A DNA stretch of 64,000 bases, from NCBI GenBank assembly GCA_037833965.1, contig AP031355.1:21167501-21231500 (forward strand). The letters run 5' to 3'. The notes below the pieces were generated by a model that worked only from the letters and a program-made list of their open reading frames with translations, searched no databases and was not told the origin of the DNA. Shown here piece by piece: positions 37,492-47,904 of this stretch (position 1 is its first letter; each line of letters begins with the position of its first letter). This DNA comes from Marchantia polymorpha subsp. ruderalis. Lineage: Eukaryota > Streptophyta > Marchantiopsida > Marchantiales > Marchantiaceae. The position numbers and the translations under genes are program-made.

Positions 37492-38865
37492 CTTTCTGGA
37501 TGTTCCTGCAAACACACAGACGTTCTCCCTTCCGCTCGCTCTCTTACAATCGCGTCGGCCGCTCAGACACTGACTGAAATCGCTCTCTCTTCTCTTGCGC
37601 GCACAACTTCGCTGCTCGCAAACTCGCTGCAAGGTAAAGCGTCTCCGCACTCTCTCTTCTCTCTGCAGGTCTCTCCGCCCTTGCGCGAAATCTTGGAAGC
37701 TGGAAAACTCACAATCAAGAATGAGAGAATGAGACTGGAGAGCAGTCTTTTCTTCTCCGAATTCAAGATCGTCCAACGTTCTTACTGGTTACAATTACGC
37801 AGCCGGCTATACGGCCTAACGGTTCTCCCTCGCATGCTCGAATTCACGTCTCCGCACTGCGCGCATTCGCATGCGTGAACGTTGAATTCTCCCGCCGCCA
37901 TCGTCTTCCGGACTCGAGTTCGGCGCCGTCTTCCGGACTCGAGTTCGCCGCAGTGTATGCGTCGACTATGTTGTGTTTTCCTAACCTGTTCATCGCCGGA
38001 GGCGTATCGCCGCTGGCGTATTCCTTCCCCGTCGGCGCCTCGCTGGAGGCGCACATCAAGTCGGCGCGAATTACGCCGGCGCGTATTCGTACCACTTGTT
38101 TTGTCCGTTCTGCCCCGCCTATTGCCGACGGCGCATATTCCGCCGGCGCAAATCATGCCAGCGCACCGGTCTATCCGCGCCACGTCGGAGGCGTACATCC
38201 GGCCGGCGCTTCTCTTCTGTTGTGCAGCCGTCAAAGGCGCTTCCGCCTCTGAGTTGATCTCCTCCCATGAGCGCGTGGTTCCGTCGAAGGCGCAACGACG
38301 AAGGCGTACGGAAGTCCTTTCCGACGGCGAACCCTAGCGCGAACAGCGCATGTCCGGATGCGAGTTTTCCAACGCTCATAACTTCTTCGTCCCTGATCCA
38401 TCTCCGGCGCTCTTGGGCTCGTTAGAACGAGCGTCCCGAGCTCTCTCCAATGCAACCTCAACCAACTGTAACTACCGTGAAACCTGATCGTTATGAAGGT
38501 TTCCCTCCCGCGCTAGCGGCGCATCGCCGAAGGCGCACTCATGGTCGGAAGCCTTCAGAGGTCCTTGCCGGCTTCTGACGTCTTTAGCGAGATCTCCTCC
38601 GGAGGTGTCTGCGCCGGAAGCGTACCTTCCCTAAACGCTGGAAGCGCGTGCGTAGAGACACCTCAGCAAAGGAGATCTTGCCGAAGGCGCCGAAGACATT
38701 TGGCGCTGGTACGTCCAACTTCGCGATTCTTCGTGACCTCGTGACGATCTCCTCAATCCACTCTATTTAACGTACCATTTCCTAACTACAGACACTGCAT
38801 CGGTACTTGTTTTTTAAAATTGTTTAAATTCTGCAAAAAAACAAAAAGTGTGTTACCACAGTTAG

Positions 38866-40133
38866 CTCTGACCCATCTTAAATATGGTCACCCTGTCACC
38901 GAACTTGCACTTGTAGATCAAAGAAGCTGCTGCTGCAAAGGCGGAGTTCATCGATGGACCGGTCGAGTTTGTTGACGAGAAGCAATAAAGACGCCCTTGG
39001 AAGCTCGAGCAATAAGCGAGGCCAATAATGTGGGCACCTGCTTTTGATGATCATGATTTGCATAGTTTGGATATAGCTTTCATTTCTACTACTCAATTCT
39101 TCACGGCCGTATTACGTAGCAGAATTTAGCCTTGAATACCAGCTATAGGGAACTTGAACTATGACTGTGGTATGGTAGGGTAACTGAGACATCTGCGAAT
39201 GCGCAGCGTGGACATGCTGCGCAGTATATTTTCTTCCACTGTAAACGAAAACTCTCGGACCAGCTGCGCTGAGTCCGAGAGTCCAAGAGTCCTTGTGGTC
39301 TATTCGTTTACTATATGCAAGCTACTACAAAAGTTTCTTTGAAGAATGACCATATCCTTCATGTACGCGCCCTTTTTTCTCATCAAGCAACACGGGGTTG
39401 AGTCCTTTCCAGCTAGCGGTACGCCGACCAGCAGATCGAAGAATTCGAAGGGTGGTGGCAGCTCGCTATTGGCTTCCCAGCCAAATGAAGGAACGCCGTC
39501 TGCTGAACAATTTCATGATCCATTTCGTGAAGTGCACATTGGTATAAACTCATGATGACAAATAATTTTAGAGTGATTGCAACGTTAATCTTCTCTTTCG
39601 AGCTTGCGCTTAGATTATAGATGCGTGAGAAAACTCTTGCTGTATATATTTTCTCGCAGGAAATCTGTTTTTCATGCAAAAGGTCAGCAATTATTGACGA
39701 AGATAGCAATTCCAGCACAGTACGCGCCACTCATAGTGGGGTAGTTCTCACATCCAAGAGCAGGTACGCAGTGTAAGTAGCAACGTTCTTCATTGTGAAG
39801 CCGTTACGGTTCTATTGGCCATGAATGATAGCGCTGTCAGTAGACTGTGTTTAGCGCTAGAGTTCGAAAAAGTGTGTTACGTAACATCTAACAGTTGTAA
39901 TTAACTCTTCAAAACATTCATATGTTTGAAACTATGGTGGGAATAGAGAATACATGTGCATGTCATGTACTATCTAATGTTCAAAATCTTTAACCTCACT
40001 AATTGCTATCTCATTTCGAGAATTGTCTCCAGACAATATGAATTCGGAATCTACTGATTGAGGTTTGCAGTTATCTTTAGTGTAAACCGTTATGATTATA
40101 CGTACAAACTTTATGCAACCCATATGTTGCAAT
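38866..40133. other. intergenic spacer between elements C and B, no gene recognised
   Basis: About 1.3 kb of ordinary host sequence with only short frames. It is bounded by the gttag duplication of C and the tgttt duplication of B. A small inverted pair, CTCTCGGACCAGCTGCGC and its partner ending GTCCGAGAG, occurs near 39252-39281. Confidence 0.6.
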
Positions 40134-40643
40134 TGTTTTGTGGTACCCCACTTTTGGCAATTTTGAGGAAATTAAAACATTTTTGGAAAAATGTACCCTG
40201 GCAGCATTGTAAATAGCCTTCGGTACATCAAAACAGAGTGAATCCGGAAGATCGCGGGGATTCTCGAGGGATCTTGTAGAATCTGGGATTTGGGGTGCCG
40301 CAGTAAGGACAGGCACCACCCTCCCTGCGAGCTCCGCAGTTAGGATCTCTACAGCGCAAGGCGCAAAATCCGCCTTCGGAGGTTGCGTCCGCGGCTGTAG
40401 GGAAACCCCCCGTAATTAGGTAAACCCTCGGGCGCCTTGACCAAGTTAGGGTCCCGTTGGAAAGAGCTCGACGCGCTGATTCTAACGAGCCCAAGAACGC
40501 TTGGAACGGACGAGGACTTAGGGAGTTGTCGCTACTGGAAGAAACGGAGGCGGTCGCCTACGGCGGAAGGAGTTCGCCACCGGCGCGAATTCCGCCTACG
40601 CGGAAGGCGGAATCAAGTTTTGTCCTATGCGCGGACGAAGGCG

Positions 40644-40723
40644 TTCGCCTGTGCACAGGCGAAGTAGGGTTAGGGAAGAAGGCGCGAAGTCCGCCTACGC
40701 ACAGGCGTACGCCTGTGCACAGG
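40644..40723. repeat. CCTGTGCACAGG palindromes in the 5' region of element B
   Basis: The 20-bp palindrome TTCGCCTGTGCACAGGCGAA lies at 40644-40663 and another 12-bp core at 40712-40723, matching the positions in element A with small shifts. Confidence 0.85.
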
Positions 40724-41388
40724 CACTTCGGCGTCGGCGGAGAATCTGCCTTGGGCCCTAGAAATGCGCCTTGTGAGGTAGAAAGTGTACGGCGCCTTCC
40801 GCGCCAGCGCAGCGCCGCGTACGTCGGAAGAGCCGCCAGAGTAATCCAACAGGTACGGACCGTGCGGACGGCACGGGTGGATGCGCTCTTGGACGGACGG
40901 AGTTGCGGCGGCGGAAGCGCCGACGGAGAGACAAGGAACGGACAGACTGGACGGAGACGGCTGACCACGGTCAACGCCTTCCGCGCCAGCGCAGCGCCGC
41001 GGACGGAATTCGCCTGCGCACAGGTGAACGCCTGTGCACAGGAGGATGTTCAAGTTCCGCACCGGCGGAGGATCCGCCGAGGCTCCTGCCTGCGCACAGG
41101 CAGGAGTTGAATTTTTGTCCGACATGCGGACACACGCGTCAAGGCAGAAGGAGATTGGCCGAGGGGCGGTACGAACAAGTGTACCGCGCAAGGCGGAAAA
41201 CTCGCCTTCGGCGCTACGCCCCCATGTCCGGAGGGTGACACGCTCGCGGAGTTCAAATCCGCCAATTCGAGCGTGAGAGTTTAATCGACGACGGCGGAGC
41301 GTGAAGCCGCGCGTGAGAGCGAAGACCGTTCCAGCGTACAGCCGGCGCGACCATCAAGTGAGACGTTCTTCACGACCAAGAGCCGACC

Positions 41389-44300
41389 ATGACCTTCGAC
41401 CAGGCGGCGGAGAACGTCCCATTCTTGAATTCGCGATTCCAATCTCTTGTGCGCGCTGCGCGCATCCATCTGCTGGCTGCAGACCATTCTCGACGCCGTG
41501 ACACAGGAGATTTCTTGTTGATTGAGGGAGAAGTGAGTGCGCGTGATTTGGAATTGAGAGCGATTAGAGTTTGCCGAGAGAGAAAGAAACGCGGACAGTG
41601 CGGAAGTAGAATGAGCGGACGAGCGAACCCCAGGAACGCAATGACGAGACCGAGCAGATTGCGGATGGTGCCACTTCGCCTGCCGCAGAACGGGCTGCGC
41701 GCTTTCGAAGAACGCTTAATAGCAAGAAAGCTCGATTTCTTGCTATGGGGATGGAATTACATCTGCGCGAATATGGTGCGCGAGTGGCTAGAGCCACAGG
41801 GACCACCCTCGCGCGGATTGCGTCCGCATGTTGACCGGTGGACAGTCCAAGATTGGGCGCAGGCGTTGGGAAGATGTGCTGGCATGCCAGGGCATCTCCT
41901 TTTCGACAGCGAGAGCATCAAGGTGACCAAGCAAGAAGAGGCGCAATTTGTGGAGCTGTTCAAGACCGGGAGGTCTACCAAGAATGGGTACAGGACCCGT
42001 GATTATAAAGATCGATTTCGCCGGACCTTGTCCGCGGCGCTGATGCAATTACTGCAGCCGCACCGCGCCTGCTACATCACATTGTGGCAGGTCTCTTTTG
42101 TGGAGTGCGTCATCGAGGGAACTCCAATTCATTGGGCGAGCATCCTGCACAGGGTGATGCGACAGCACGCGTTTGAGGAGAAGGGGGGAACTCTAAACCA
42201 TCTTTCTCCTTTCCTCATCAATTTTTATCGACAGCGGAATTGTTTAACAGCGGCGGAGCTTGAACATTTTCCGCCATTGTCCATCGACCATCCCGGGAAG
42301 TATGTGCGGGAGAACGAGGTCGACACTGATGCGGAGGAGTCACCGACTTCTACCCCATCAAGACGGAGGGATGAAGGGAGACACACTCCTGCAGCGCGAG
42401 TGCCGCGGAAGCGGCGATGGAGGGAAGAGTCCGAAGAGGAGCAGCATCAAGAACTCTCTGCTCCCATTCGACCGCGGCCGCTGTGCGAGCCATACAGCCG
42501 GCCGAAACAGAAGGCACGCAGACTGGTGTTGCCAGCTGACAGTGCAGACACGGCGACGATTGCGACGGAGATAGGAAGTGCGTCGCCAGAGAGGCGAGAG
42601 GAAGCGCGGACGACCGCAGGAGCAGCGGGCCACGCTGCAACCTCGTCGGGAGAGAGGCCGCCTACGGGCCAGGGGCCTCCGGAGTTACCACGTGCGATGC
42701 GGACAGATGTTCCGTTTGCGCACAGGCGAACCTCCGCGGACGGACGAGCCTCCGCGGATCGGCGAACACAAGTGGACGTGGATCTACGCTTACGCGTGGG
42801 AAGGAGCAGTCCGCCTGTGCACAGGCGCTCGCCTGTGCACAGGTCGCCTGTGCACAGGTCGCCTGTGCACAGGACACCTCCGCACGTGCCGCCTGTGCAC
42901 AGGCAAGAATCACCCCCGTTCCAACGCAGGAAGGGGAAGGAGCCGGCGGAAGAACCGCCTACGAGACACCGGCCCTCGGGGCCAGACCCTCCGGCGCACC
43001 ACGCGCCGCAATTTGCGCCTTCGGCGCCAGGGCCTTCGAGCCGAGGGGATACGAGCAGAGAGCGTGCCGAGGCCGCACCATCGGCGGGAAGTCCGCCGAT
43101 AGATGCGCCTTCGGCGGTAGGGCCTATAGGCCAAGGAACATCGGGCGTGCGGCCCCCGGCCATGTCGCCTTCGGCGATAGATGTCCGCGGCGCTACGCCT
43201 GCGACGGACAAGGCGCCGGCAAATGCGCCTGCGCACGGGCCGGGCACAGCCCCCACGGACCGATCGAGGGAGCAGCAGACGGAGGAGCGGAGTGACTGTC
43301 CGCGGGAGGAAATCTCGATACGCGATGCGCAATCCAACCCCGCGCAGCCACCTTCCGCTCAATCGCCCTCGGCGACGGACGACGGCGACAGAGAGAATGC
43401 GGTGGGCAATCAACCAGCGAGAGACGGGGATGCCGCTCGGATACATTCGCCTTCCGCCTTAGACATTTTGGCGACGAGCAGCGAGGCTGCAGCCGTGCCT
43501 TCGCAGGCAGCACACGTCGAGGACGTGCAGCCCCACTCGGGGCAGTCGCCGACGCAATCAATGGCGACTGAAATTCTCCACTCGGATGATGACGACGGGG
43601 GCTCCACGGAAGAAATGTCAGGAGCAGAAGACACCGAGGAGGAGGAGGAGGAAATTGTTGGAGCGCCGGCGGCGGCGCTCTCTGGGCAGGTGATTCCGTT
43701 GCTGCGGTACTTGGATCGCAAGGTCGATAAATACGCCGACCCACTCCAGCCGGGATCTTACATCGAGTTAGTGCGCAGAAGGACTCGCACTAAAGTCCAC
43801 ACCAGCAAGCTATTAGCTAGAGTGGACCAGGAGTTGAGGGACTTGAAGGAGAAGCATGAGTGCTTGTGGGGACAGTACAAGCTTAATCAGAAGTTCTACA
43901 AGCACTCCGAGAAGATGAAGGATGAGAAACTGGGCGAGCTCACCAAGGAGCAGGTGAAGGTCAAGGAAGCACTCGATTCTGAGCAGGTCCAGAATCGGAT
44001 TTTGTCAGAGGAGCTCGTGCGACAGACGCGGTTGTTGGAGCAATGTCAGCTCGCACGGCAGGCGGATGAAGAATTAATCCGCAGTTTGCAGTCAGAGTGT
44101 GGCGAATTGAGAGCGCAACGTGCTGAAGCCGAATCGCAATTAGTGACGATTGAAGAGGATCGCAGGAAGGAGGCGGATCGCACGAAGGTGGAGACGGCGA
44201 GGCGAGTCGCCCACTGTCTCAAGGGCTACGCCCACTGGGAAGTGAAGGCGCAGGAGAAACTCACACTGCGTGAGTTTGAATTGCGCGCAGCCGGGTTGTT

Positions 44301-44541
44301 GTCAGGCGACAGTAGGAGTCGGCGGAAGGTAGCGAAGAAGCTCGAGGCCTTTCTGTCGAAGGCACAGGATACCATGTCCGCCCTCGAGGGGGAGGTATCC
44401 GCGGCGTTGCAGCGGTTGGGACTGCGTAGTCGAGCGGAAGAGTGGCAGGGTAGGGAGTTAGTGCGCGGCAGTCGGCCGCGCAGGAGACGTAGTACAGGTT
44501 CCGCGGAGTGTAGTGTAGCGTGGTTCCGTGCAGGCGTGTAG
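41389..44541 (+). CDS. large single ORF of element B (up to 1050 aa)
   Basis: Intact counterpart of the ORF at 12265-15417, with equal length and the same parts: conserved domain at about 88-310, low-complexity Pro/Arg/Ser-rich centre, acidic run near 750 and coiled coil at about 800-1025. The start may be internal (about 41611 or 41641), as argued for A. Against A, the stretch from the internal start to the end of the conserved domain has nine silent and no amino-acid changes. The coiled-coil part has about ten silent and three replacement changes (N to D, A to V, E to Q around KEAL). Most other replacements fall in the low-complexity centre and the first 40 codons. No catalytic motif was recognised; a Gag-like structural role is inference. 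Confidence 0.8.
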   Translation: MTFDQAAENVPFLNSRFQSLVRAARIHLLAADHSRRRDTGDFLLIEGEVSARDLELRAIRVCRERKKRGQCGSRMSGRANPRNAMTRPSRLRMVPLRLPQNGLRAFEERLIARKLDFLLWGWNYICANMVREWLEPQGPPSRGLRPHVDRWTVQDWAQALGRCAGMPGHLLFDSESIKVTKQEEAQFVELFKTGRSTKNGYRTRDYKDRFRRTLSAALMQLLQPHRACYITLWQVSFVECVIEGTPIHWASILHRVMRQHAFEEKGGTLNHLSPFLINFYRQRNCLTAAELEHFPPLSIDHPGKYVRENEVDTDAEESPTSTPSRRRDEGRHTPAARVPRKRRWREESEEEQHQELSAPIRPRPLCEPYSRPKQKARRLVLPADSADTATIATEIGSASPERREEARTTAGAAGHAATSSGERPPTGQGPPELPRAMRTDVPFAHRRTSADGRASADRRTQVDVDLRLRVGRSSPPVHRRSPVHRSPVHRSPVHRTPPHVPPVHRQESPPFQRRKGKEPAEEPPTRHRPSGPDPPAHHAPQFAPSAPGPSSRGDTSRERAEAAPSAGSPPIDAPSAVGPIGQGTSGVRPPAMSPSAIDVRGATPATDKAPANAPAHGPGTAPTDRSREQQTEERSDCPREEISIRDAQSNPAQPPSAQSPSATDDGDRENAVGNQPARDGDAARIHSPSALDILATSSEAAAVPSQAAHVEDVQPHSGQSPTQSMATEILHSDDDDGGSTEEMSGAEDTEEEEEEIVGAPAAALSGQVIPLLRYLDRKVDKYADPLQPGSYIELVRRRTRTKVHTSKLLARVDQELRDLKEKHECLWGQYKLNQKFYKHSEKMKDEKLGELTKEQVKVKEALDSEQVQNRILSEELVRQTRLLEQCQLARQADEELIRSLQSECGELRAQRAEAESQLVTIEEDRRKEADRTKVETARRVAHCLKGYAHWEVKAQEKLTLREFELRAAGLLSGDSRSRRKVAKKLEAFLSKAQDTMSALEGEVSAALQRLGLRSRAEEWQGRELVRGSRPRRRRSTGSAECSVAWFRAGV
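42814..42903 (+). repeat. in-frame CCTGTGCACAGG repeats within the element B ORF
   Basis: Five perfect palindrome cores, three of them at a 15-bp spacing, encode PVHRS-type units. Element A has four perfect cores here because one has mutated, which shows ongoing turnover or conversion. Confidence 0.85.
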
Positions 44542-44577
44542 CGTAGTGCAGTGTAGTGCTAGTTAGGACTTAGAAGG

Positions 44578-44606
44578 TATAAAATAGTTCCAGGCGTTTT
44601 GCCTGG
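44578..44606 (+). promoter_or_regulatory. TATA box and hairpin downstream of the ORF in element B
   Basis: TATAAAA (44578-44584) and the hairpin CCAGGC-GTTTT-GCCTGG (44590-44606) are identical to element A. About 940 bp of noncoding DNA follow to the element end. Confidence 0.55.
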
Positions 44607-45910
44607 GGTTCTTTCCCATCAGAAGTGCAGATCAGGAACCCATTTCCTTTGCGTGTTTGTGTCCTTGAGTTCTGTCACCACGCACGAGGAGTTACAACTT
44701 AGCGTTCCGCATCTTGTAGCTGAAGGCCTTCGGCCGAATGTTCAGAGCTAGTACATTGGTTAGAGACTTGAGTAGTTCGGAACTGCACCTGCGGGTGACT
44801 GCCGATGCTCAGAGCCAGTGACTAGTTAGATACTTGAACAGTTTCGCCCCTACACCTTCGAGTGTTTCTTTCTGATTGTACTCCTTGGGATTTTTCCCCT
44901 GAATGCCAAAGTGAAGTTTTGCTACTTCGTGTAAGCCTTGGTTGTAAATTCAGGTTACGCTGCAGCAGGTGCCTTGAGGGTAACCCCTGTAGTATTTCTG
45001 GGAATGACAAGTGCCTGAGAATTCAAACTCTTCAATAGACTGTTGTTGTGTTACTGGAATGTTTCACAGTGAGTCCTTCAGTGTGGACCTGTGTTCTCTG
45101 CGCGTTTTGTGAGTTGAGAGTGTTGTTCACCGCGTATGAGTGACTTCGATCCGAAGTAGGCAGACCAAACCGGGTTTCCTACACTAGCAGCAAGCTAGTG
45201 GAAGTGTTGTAAAAGCCGGAGTTGGAAGTCACTACCCGCAGCTTCGCCGAGTGTGCTCGCGAGAGACTTTCCCCCCTGAAATCTTGAGTAGAGGTCCTAA
45301 CGGATCTCTGGGTTGTGTTTCTGTAGTTTCAGGTGTGTGTGTGTGTGTGTTACGCTGCACTGTGCGACCTCCGAGTGCGCTCCGAGTGGACACTTGGAGT
45401 ATTTCTGGGAGTGACAGTTGCCTGAGAATTCAAACTCCTCAATAGTCTGTTAAAACGTGACACTTTGTACCCTGTGTGTTCCTCTGTCCCTGTGGGTTCG
45501 ACCTTTCTACCACTATATTGCAGTTTTAGCCTTTAGTGGGTTATTACATGTTTGCTTATATCTATCATTACATACGTCTAAACATGCCGAGCAAAGACTA
45601 TCGTAATTAAATCTCGAACAGTCACCTATGCAAGACTCGAATCATTTGTATGGTTATATTGTGTCAAGGTGCAGATAGAGAGCTTCAACTCCGAGTTTAC
45701 TCACACAAAATAATCCTCATCTCTGACATCTATACGATTCTATATCACTTTTCTTTCTCTGCCAGTGATGTTTAACAACCTGATACCCATTGAATGTTTC
45801 TATACACGAAGCAGCTTTGAATAATCACATGCAAGTACACCAGCTACACAGGATGCAGTCGTCATGGATGGACTCATAAGCCGGTAATAGACCAAATTCG
45901 AAACAATCGA

Positions 45911-46077
45911 GAGCATAGTATTAGCTTCTGGTAACCATTCAAACACAAAAAGCTGCATGACCATTAGAGCATAGTATTAGCTTCTGGTAACCATTCAAAC
46001 ACAAAAAGCTGCATGACCATTAGAGCATAGTATTAGCTTCTGGTAACCTTTCAAACACAAAAAGCTGCATGACCATT
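45911..46077. repeat. three-copy 56-bp tandem repeat
   Basis: Units start at 45911, 45967 and 46023, each beginning GAGCATAGTATTAGCTTCTG and ending GCTGCATGACCATT. They are nearly identical and lie about 150 bp beyond the chitinase stop codon, so they may belong to its 3' UTR. Confidence 0.9.
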
Positions 46078-46222
46078 GTTGGCCAAGCTCTTCACAGTCA
46101 AATGGCCCCTAGAAAAAAACTAATCAGAGCGATCAGCAAGCCACAACATTATTCCCAAACGGACTAAGGTACGCCTTAGCAACTTGGATGTGCCCAGAGT
46201 TGCAGTCCCTGAATTCTGGACA

Positions 46223-47719
46223 TCACTCCGTGGCCAAAGTCTGAACTGTGGAATCCTCAATCTCACAGATAGCGTTGCTTATCTGATTACTGTAATTGTT
46301 CTGGTTATCATAGTAGACGCTCCATAGCATCACACCACCGTAGCGAGGGTCGACCTGAATCTGGGGCAGGACATTATTCAGCAGATCTTCAGGTGGCACA
46401 TATCCGGAACCAGCGGCCCCCACTGCTGCTGGAAGACCAAGGAATATCTTTGCGTTACTGAGAGCGCTGTCACTGGTCCATTGCTTCCACACATCTAACA
46501 TTGTAGGTAAATCTCGATAGTCGCAGTAGTTGTTGTAGAACTGCACGAAGACGTAGTCGACTAGCCCGGTTCCCAGAGCCGTCTTTTCTCCATTGGGTCC
46601 CAAGTAGTTGTCTGGCTTGGGACACTGAGGAGCAGCGGTTATGTAAACCTTTTTACCATAGTTGTTCTCTTCCGAGACTGCAAGGAGCTTTCGAATCAGA
46701 TCCGGATAGTAACTGGATCCTCCAGACTCTATGTCGAGATCGATTCCATCCAACGCGACCTTTCCAAATGGGCTACTGCTGGAGCTGCCACCGAAGAAAT
46801 TGTTCCACAGATAATCCGCAGTGTATTCAGCTTCTGCTAGGGTATTGAATCCATAATAAGCATCGCCACTTCCTCCAAGCGAAAGCAGCACTTTCACGTT
46901 CTGAAAAAGACACAACGCACTGTCAGATGAAAAAGATTCCGTCGGAGTCAGAGATGGTAAAACGGTAGTGCCCACGACCACTGAGAGTTATTTCTGACCA
47001 TTCTATGCAAAATTTGTCGTCAGAAGTCATTTCACTGCTTAGCGTATCTGACCGGTCAAGACAATTGAGTTCGTTATCCTTTGAATTTGAACTCTACAAA
47101 AAAATTCAGGACCATGAATGTCATCAGAATGTTGCGCCAACATCAGTTGAACTATGAATTTTGTCAATCCATCGTCGGATGTCAGTCATTGACATGCTAA
47201 ATCGTTGACATTATTGAGTGCTTTTTTACTCACCAGTCTCTGGCATTCAGCAACTTCACTCTCCAACTGCTTGCAGCCACTGCCGTCAATATCGGGACAG
47301 TGGCCTGCAAGGTTCAATCTGTGGTCGCCGTTGTAGCCAAAATGAGTCAAGAAGGAAATCAGGACGATGCCATAGCGGCCAGATGAACATGCTTCTCGAA
47401 GAGTTCCCTCGTTACCATTCTGACCCCAGTAAGCTGCAGTAGAGCATTTCGCTCCAGGCGGAAGTGGTGGTGCAGGAGGAGGTGGTGGTGCCGAGGGTGG
47501 CACGGGTGTGGAACAGTGGCAATTATCTTGACATCCTGCACAGCAATAAGTGTCTTCACTTCCACAATAGCCGTACTCGCTGCAGCACAAATTGTTAGGA
47601 CATGGGTCTGCTGCTGAACAGGTTCCGTCAGGTCCCGAGAACGCATTACGAGCCAGAACAGATGGCAGTACAAGGACTACGAGGAAGGCAATCCACGTCC
47701 ATCTCTTCATTTCTTCCAT
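46223..47719 (-). CDS. secreted class III (GH18) chitinase with N-terminal hevein domain (two exons, 387 aa)
   Basis: Minus strand. Exon 1 is 47719-47234 and exon 2 is 46900-46223, joined by a GT-AG intron in phase 0 (QRL then NVKVLLSLGG). The protein cleaves chitin, typically of fungal walls, outside the cell. A signal peptide covers about residues 1-23. Residues about 34-69 form a Cys-rich hevein-type chitin-binding domain (CBM18; CCSEYGYCGS). A linker at 71-90 is almost all Pro. The GH18 domain starts at about 95 (AAYWGQNGNEGTLREAC). The catalytic motif DGIDLDIE is intact, with the acid Glu at about 220. It ends near residue 375 with GGVMLWSVYYD followed by a short tail. Hevein fused to GH18 is less usual in seed plants, where hevein normally accompanies GH19. 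It stands alone, with a tandem repeat just downstream. Confidence 0.93.
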
Positions 47720-47846
47720 GTTACTTCTTCGATGCGCGAGAGCGCACTCTGAGGTTCACTGGAGTCTGATGAAAACGCCCGCCCTCGTCCTAGAGTGTCC
47801 TCTAAGGTGCACAGGTGGGAATGTTGAACTGACACTGGTGAACGAG

Positions 47847-47854
47847 ATTTTATA
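47847..47854 (-). promoter_or_regulatory. probable TATA box of the chitinase gene
   Basis: On the minus strand TATAAAAT lies about 130 bp before the start codon at 47719 and would give a 5' UTR of about 100 nt. Confidence 0.5.
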
Positions 47855-47904
47855 GTTGTGGATTCTAATTTCGATCTGAATTGACTAGTCTTTGCTTCCG
47901 GCAC

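Larger units (their letters stand above)
33991..38860 (-). mobile_element. element C: older, diverged full-length member of the TGT...ACA family
   Basis: Read on the minus strand this 4870-bp insertion begins TGTGGTAACACAC (at 38860) and ends GGTGGGTTATTACA (at 33991). A perfect 5-bp duplication gttag flanks it (33986-33990 and 38861-38865). Its order of parts equals that of A and B: noncoding 5' region, long ORF, TATA with hairpin, noncoding 3' region with tandem duplication and a (GT)n tract. Nucleotide similarity to A is obvious only in the conserved protein domains and the 3' region. Its ORF is broken twice, so it is a dead or trans-dependent copy. Confidence 0.88.
40139..45548 (+). mobile_element. 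element B: full-length TGT...ACA element, near-identical to A
   Basis: This 5410-bp insertion begins TGTGGTACCCCAC and ends GTGGGTTATTACA. The 5-bp duplication tgttt (40134-40138 and 45549-45553) differs from that of A, and the outer flanks are unrelated, so A and B inserted independently and are not a segmental duplication. Their proteins differ at roughly 22 of 1050 positions by my count. The noncoding 5' region has several small insertions and deletions relative to A. The near identity and clean ends point to recent activity. Confidence 0.88.
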
